Assembly (NCBI GenBank): GCA_035298385.1 | Contig: DATGYC010000171.1 | Location: 1 to 13,966, forward strand | Length of the DNA stretch: 13,966 bases | Origin: DATGYC01 sp035298385 | GTDB taxonomy: Bacteria; Bacillota; Sulfobacillia; Symbiobacteriales; Symbiobacteriaceae | Reading direction: 5' to 3' | Part shown: positions 12,484-13,966 of the stretch, one piece after another | How positions within the stretch are numbered: position 1 is the stretch's first letter | How the letters are laid out: each line of letters starts with the position of its first letter | Notes under the pieces: generated by a model | Seen by the model: only the letters and a program-made list of their open reading frames with translations | Database searches by the model: none | What the model was told of the DNA's origin: nothing | Translations under genes and position numbers: made by a program

Positions 12484-13491
12484 CTATCGCACCTCCCCTT
12501 CCTTGACGAACTTCACCTTCGGAGCCATCGGGTTGTTCAGCCAGCAGGCCGAGAGCTGGTTTTCGCCCACCTCTTCAAGCGCCGGCATCGCCTTGTGGCA
12601 GATCGCCATGGCGTGCGGGCAACGGGGGGCGAAACGGCAACCGGCGGGCGGCTTCAGCAGATCAGGCGGCTGACCGACGATCGGGATGAGCCGCTTCTTG
12701 CCGTTATCCATGCGGGGAACCGAGCGCATCAAGCCCCAGGTGTAGGGGTGCGTCGGCGCCTCATAGATCTGGTGGACCGGGCCGGACTCGGCGACCTTGC
12801 CACCGTACATGACGATGACGCGCTCCGCCATGCCAGCCACGACTCCCAGGTCATGGGTGATCAGGATGATCGACATGCCGAGCTTCTTCTGCAGGGACTT
12901 CAGCAGGTCCATGATCTGGGCCTGAATCGTCACGTCCAGAGCGGTCGTCGGCTCGTCCGCGATCAGGAGCTTCGGGTCACACGAGAGCGCCATGGCGATC
13001 ATGACACGCTGACGCATGCCGCCCGAGAACTCATGCGGGTACTGCTTCAGGCGATCGGCCGGATTCGGGATGCCAACGAGGGTCAAGAGCTCGATGGCCC
13101 GATCATCGGCCGGCTTGCCGGTCAGGTCCATATGGAGCTTCAGGGACTCCTTGATCTGCTCGCCGATGGTTAGAACCGGATTGAGCGAGGTCATCGGATC
13201 CTGGAAGATCATCGCGATCTGGGCGCCGCGGATCTTGCGCAGCTCCGACTCCTTCAGCTTGGTCAGGTCCTTACCGTCGAACATGATCTGGCCGCCGGAG
13301 ATCTGACCGGGATGGCCGATCAGACCCATGATGGAAAGCGAGGTGACGGACTTACCGCAACCCGACTCACCCACGATGGCGACGATCTCACCCTCGCCGA
13401 CGGTGAAGGAGACGTCATCAACGGCCTTCACCAGACCAGCACGGGTCTTAAAGGTAACCTGGAGGTTCTTTACCTCAAGGATGTTCTGCAT
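12484..13491 (-). CDS. oppD: Oligopeptide ABC transporter ATP-binding protein OppD/DppD-like
   Basis: A 335-residue ATPase subunit. Seen: Walker A GESGCGKSV (41-49), Q-loop in IFQDPMTSLNP (95-105), signature FSGGMRQR (155-162), Walker B LLIADEP with D179 and E180, DVTIQ after the D-loop, H-loop H213 in ITHDLGVV. FSGGMRQR and PMTSLNPVLTIGEQI mark it as the D rather than the F subunit. The C-terminal domain has HPYTWGLMRSVPR (248-260) and cysteines 285, 291, 298 and 316 with exactly the spacing seen in the F subunit. GGAGGTGA about 6 nt before ATG 13491 overlaps the oppC stop region, with only 13 bases between the genes. It is co-transcribed with oppC and oppF and expected to heterodimerise with OppF on the cytoplasmic face. 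Confidence 0.95.
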   Translation of the reverse strand: MQNILEVKNLQVTFKTRAGLVKAVDDVSFTVGEGEIVAIVGESGCGKSVTSLSIMGLIGHPGQISGGQIMFDGKDLTKLKESELRKIRGAQIAMIFQDPMTSLNPVLTIGEQIKESLKLHMDLTGKPADDRAIELLTLVGIPNPADRLKQYPHEFSGGMRQRVMIAMALSCDPKLLIADEPTTALDVTIQAQIMDLLKSLQKKLGMSIILITHDLGVVAGMAERVIVMYGGKVAESGPVHQIYEAPTHPYTWGLMRSVPRMDNGKKRLIPIVGQPPDLLKPPAGCRFAPRCPHAMAICHKAMPALEEVGENQLSACWLNNPMAPKVKFVKEGEVR

Positions 13492-13504
13492 GACGCCTCA
13501 CCTC

Positions 13505-13966
13505 CTACTGCTGTACACGGGGGTCGAGCGCATCGCGCAGGCCCTGGCCGAGGAACTGGAAGCCGAGCAGCGTAATACCGATCGCCGCTGCCGGGTAGAA
13601 GAGCAGGTACGGATAGGAACGAATCGCCGTCTGCGCCTCAGAGGCCATCATGCCCCAAGAGGCCATCGGAGCGGAGACGCCCAGACCGATATACGAGAGG
13701 AAGGACTCGAAGAAGATCGCCTGCGGAATGCCGACGGTCAGGGTAACGATGATCGAGCCCATCACGTTCGGGATCAGGTGGCGGAGCATGATCGCCATCG
13801 GCTTGGTGCCCATCGTCTTGGCAGCCATGACGAACTCCCGCTCCTTGAGGGTCAGGACCTCACCACGCACCATGCGGGCCATGTTCAGCCACGAGGTAGC
13901 GCCGATGACGATCAGGATCGTGGTCAGGCCTGGGGTCAGGACCTGGGAGAGCAGGATCATGTAGAG
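13505..13966 (-). CDS. oppC: Oligopeptide ABC transporter permease OppC/DppC-like, N-terminus cut by window edge
   Basis: The C-terminal 153 residues of an inner-membrane permease; the family is about 300 residues, so about half is missing and the frame is open to the last base. The conserved cytoplasmic EAA loop that docks with the ATPases is present as REFVMAAKTMGTKPMAIMLR followed by HLIPN. FESFLSYIGLGVSAPMASWG and the ending YPAAAIGITLLGFQFLGQGL, then RDALDP, are diagnostic of OppC/DppC rather than OppB. Helices are seen near the edge (MILLSQVLTPGLTTILIVIG) and around the IIVTLTVGIPQAIFFESFLS and LLFYPAAAIGITLLGF stretches. It sits 13 bases upstream of oppD. OppB would be expected just outside the window to the right. 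Confidence 0.93.
   Translation of the reverse strand, partial: LYMILLSQVLTPGLTTILIVIGATSWLNMARMVRGEVLTLKEREFVMAAKTMGTKPMAIMLRHLIPNVMGSIIVTLTVGIPQAIFFESFLSYIGLGVSAPMASWGMMASEAQTAIRSYPYLLFYPAAAIGITLLGFQFLGQGLRDALDPRVQQ

Overview
The window looks like chromosomal DNA of a high-GC Gram-positive bacterium. Evidence seen in the sequence: strong GGAGG-type ribosome binding sites before almost every gene, lipoprotein signal peptides ending in LAGC or VGC on all three solute-binding proteins, rho-independent terminators, and a DUF378 protein of the kind found in Bacillota. A Symbiobacterium-like high-GC Firmicute is my best guess; this is inference and was not tested by any search.

Layout. 1-1062 (minus): C-terminally cut M48/Ste24-type membrane zinc protease. 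1238-1441 (plus): small DUF378 membrane protein, converging on a shared hairpin terminator with the next gene. 1491-3554 (minus): S9 serine peptidase (acylaminoacyl-peptidase/oligopeptidase type). 3771-4145 (minus): unrecognised 124-residue Trp-rich protein. 4294-5861 (plus): two ABC-2 type permeases in one transcription unit, with no ATPase gene beside them. 5862-6138: a terminator, a 17-bp-arm inverted repeat of about 90 nt, and the terminator of the gene arriving from the right. 6139-11390 (minus): three tandem paralogous OppA-type peptide-binding lipoproteins, each its own transcription unit or nearly so. 11515-13966 (minus): the end of an oligopeptide permease operon, oppC (cut by the window edge), oppD, oppF, closed by a strong terminator.

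How it fits together. Transcription of the opp operon runs right to left: permease, two ATPases, then three alternative binding proteins. The simplest reading is one OppBCDF importer served by several OppA receptors with different regulation or peptide preference. The S9 oligopeptidase, about 2.6 kb beyond the last receptor gene on the same strand, could hydrolyse imported peptides. Each receptor gene has a different putative control sequence upstream. The receptor at 6139-7830 and the one at 8035-9639 share a conserved block (ACCGATC plus CTGTACTTAA) in their promoter regions, which the third lacks.

I found no CRISPR array, tRNA, rRNA, insertion sequence or phage gene. No clearly undescribed multi-gene system is evident. 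The best candidates for new biology are the receptor triplication with its promoter motifs, the structured element at 5993-6081, and the 124-residue orphan protein.
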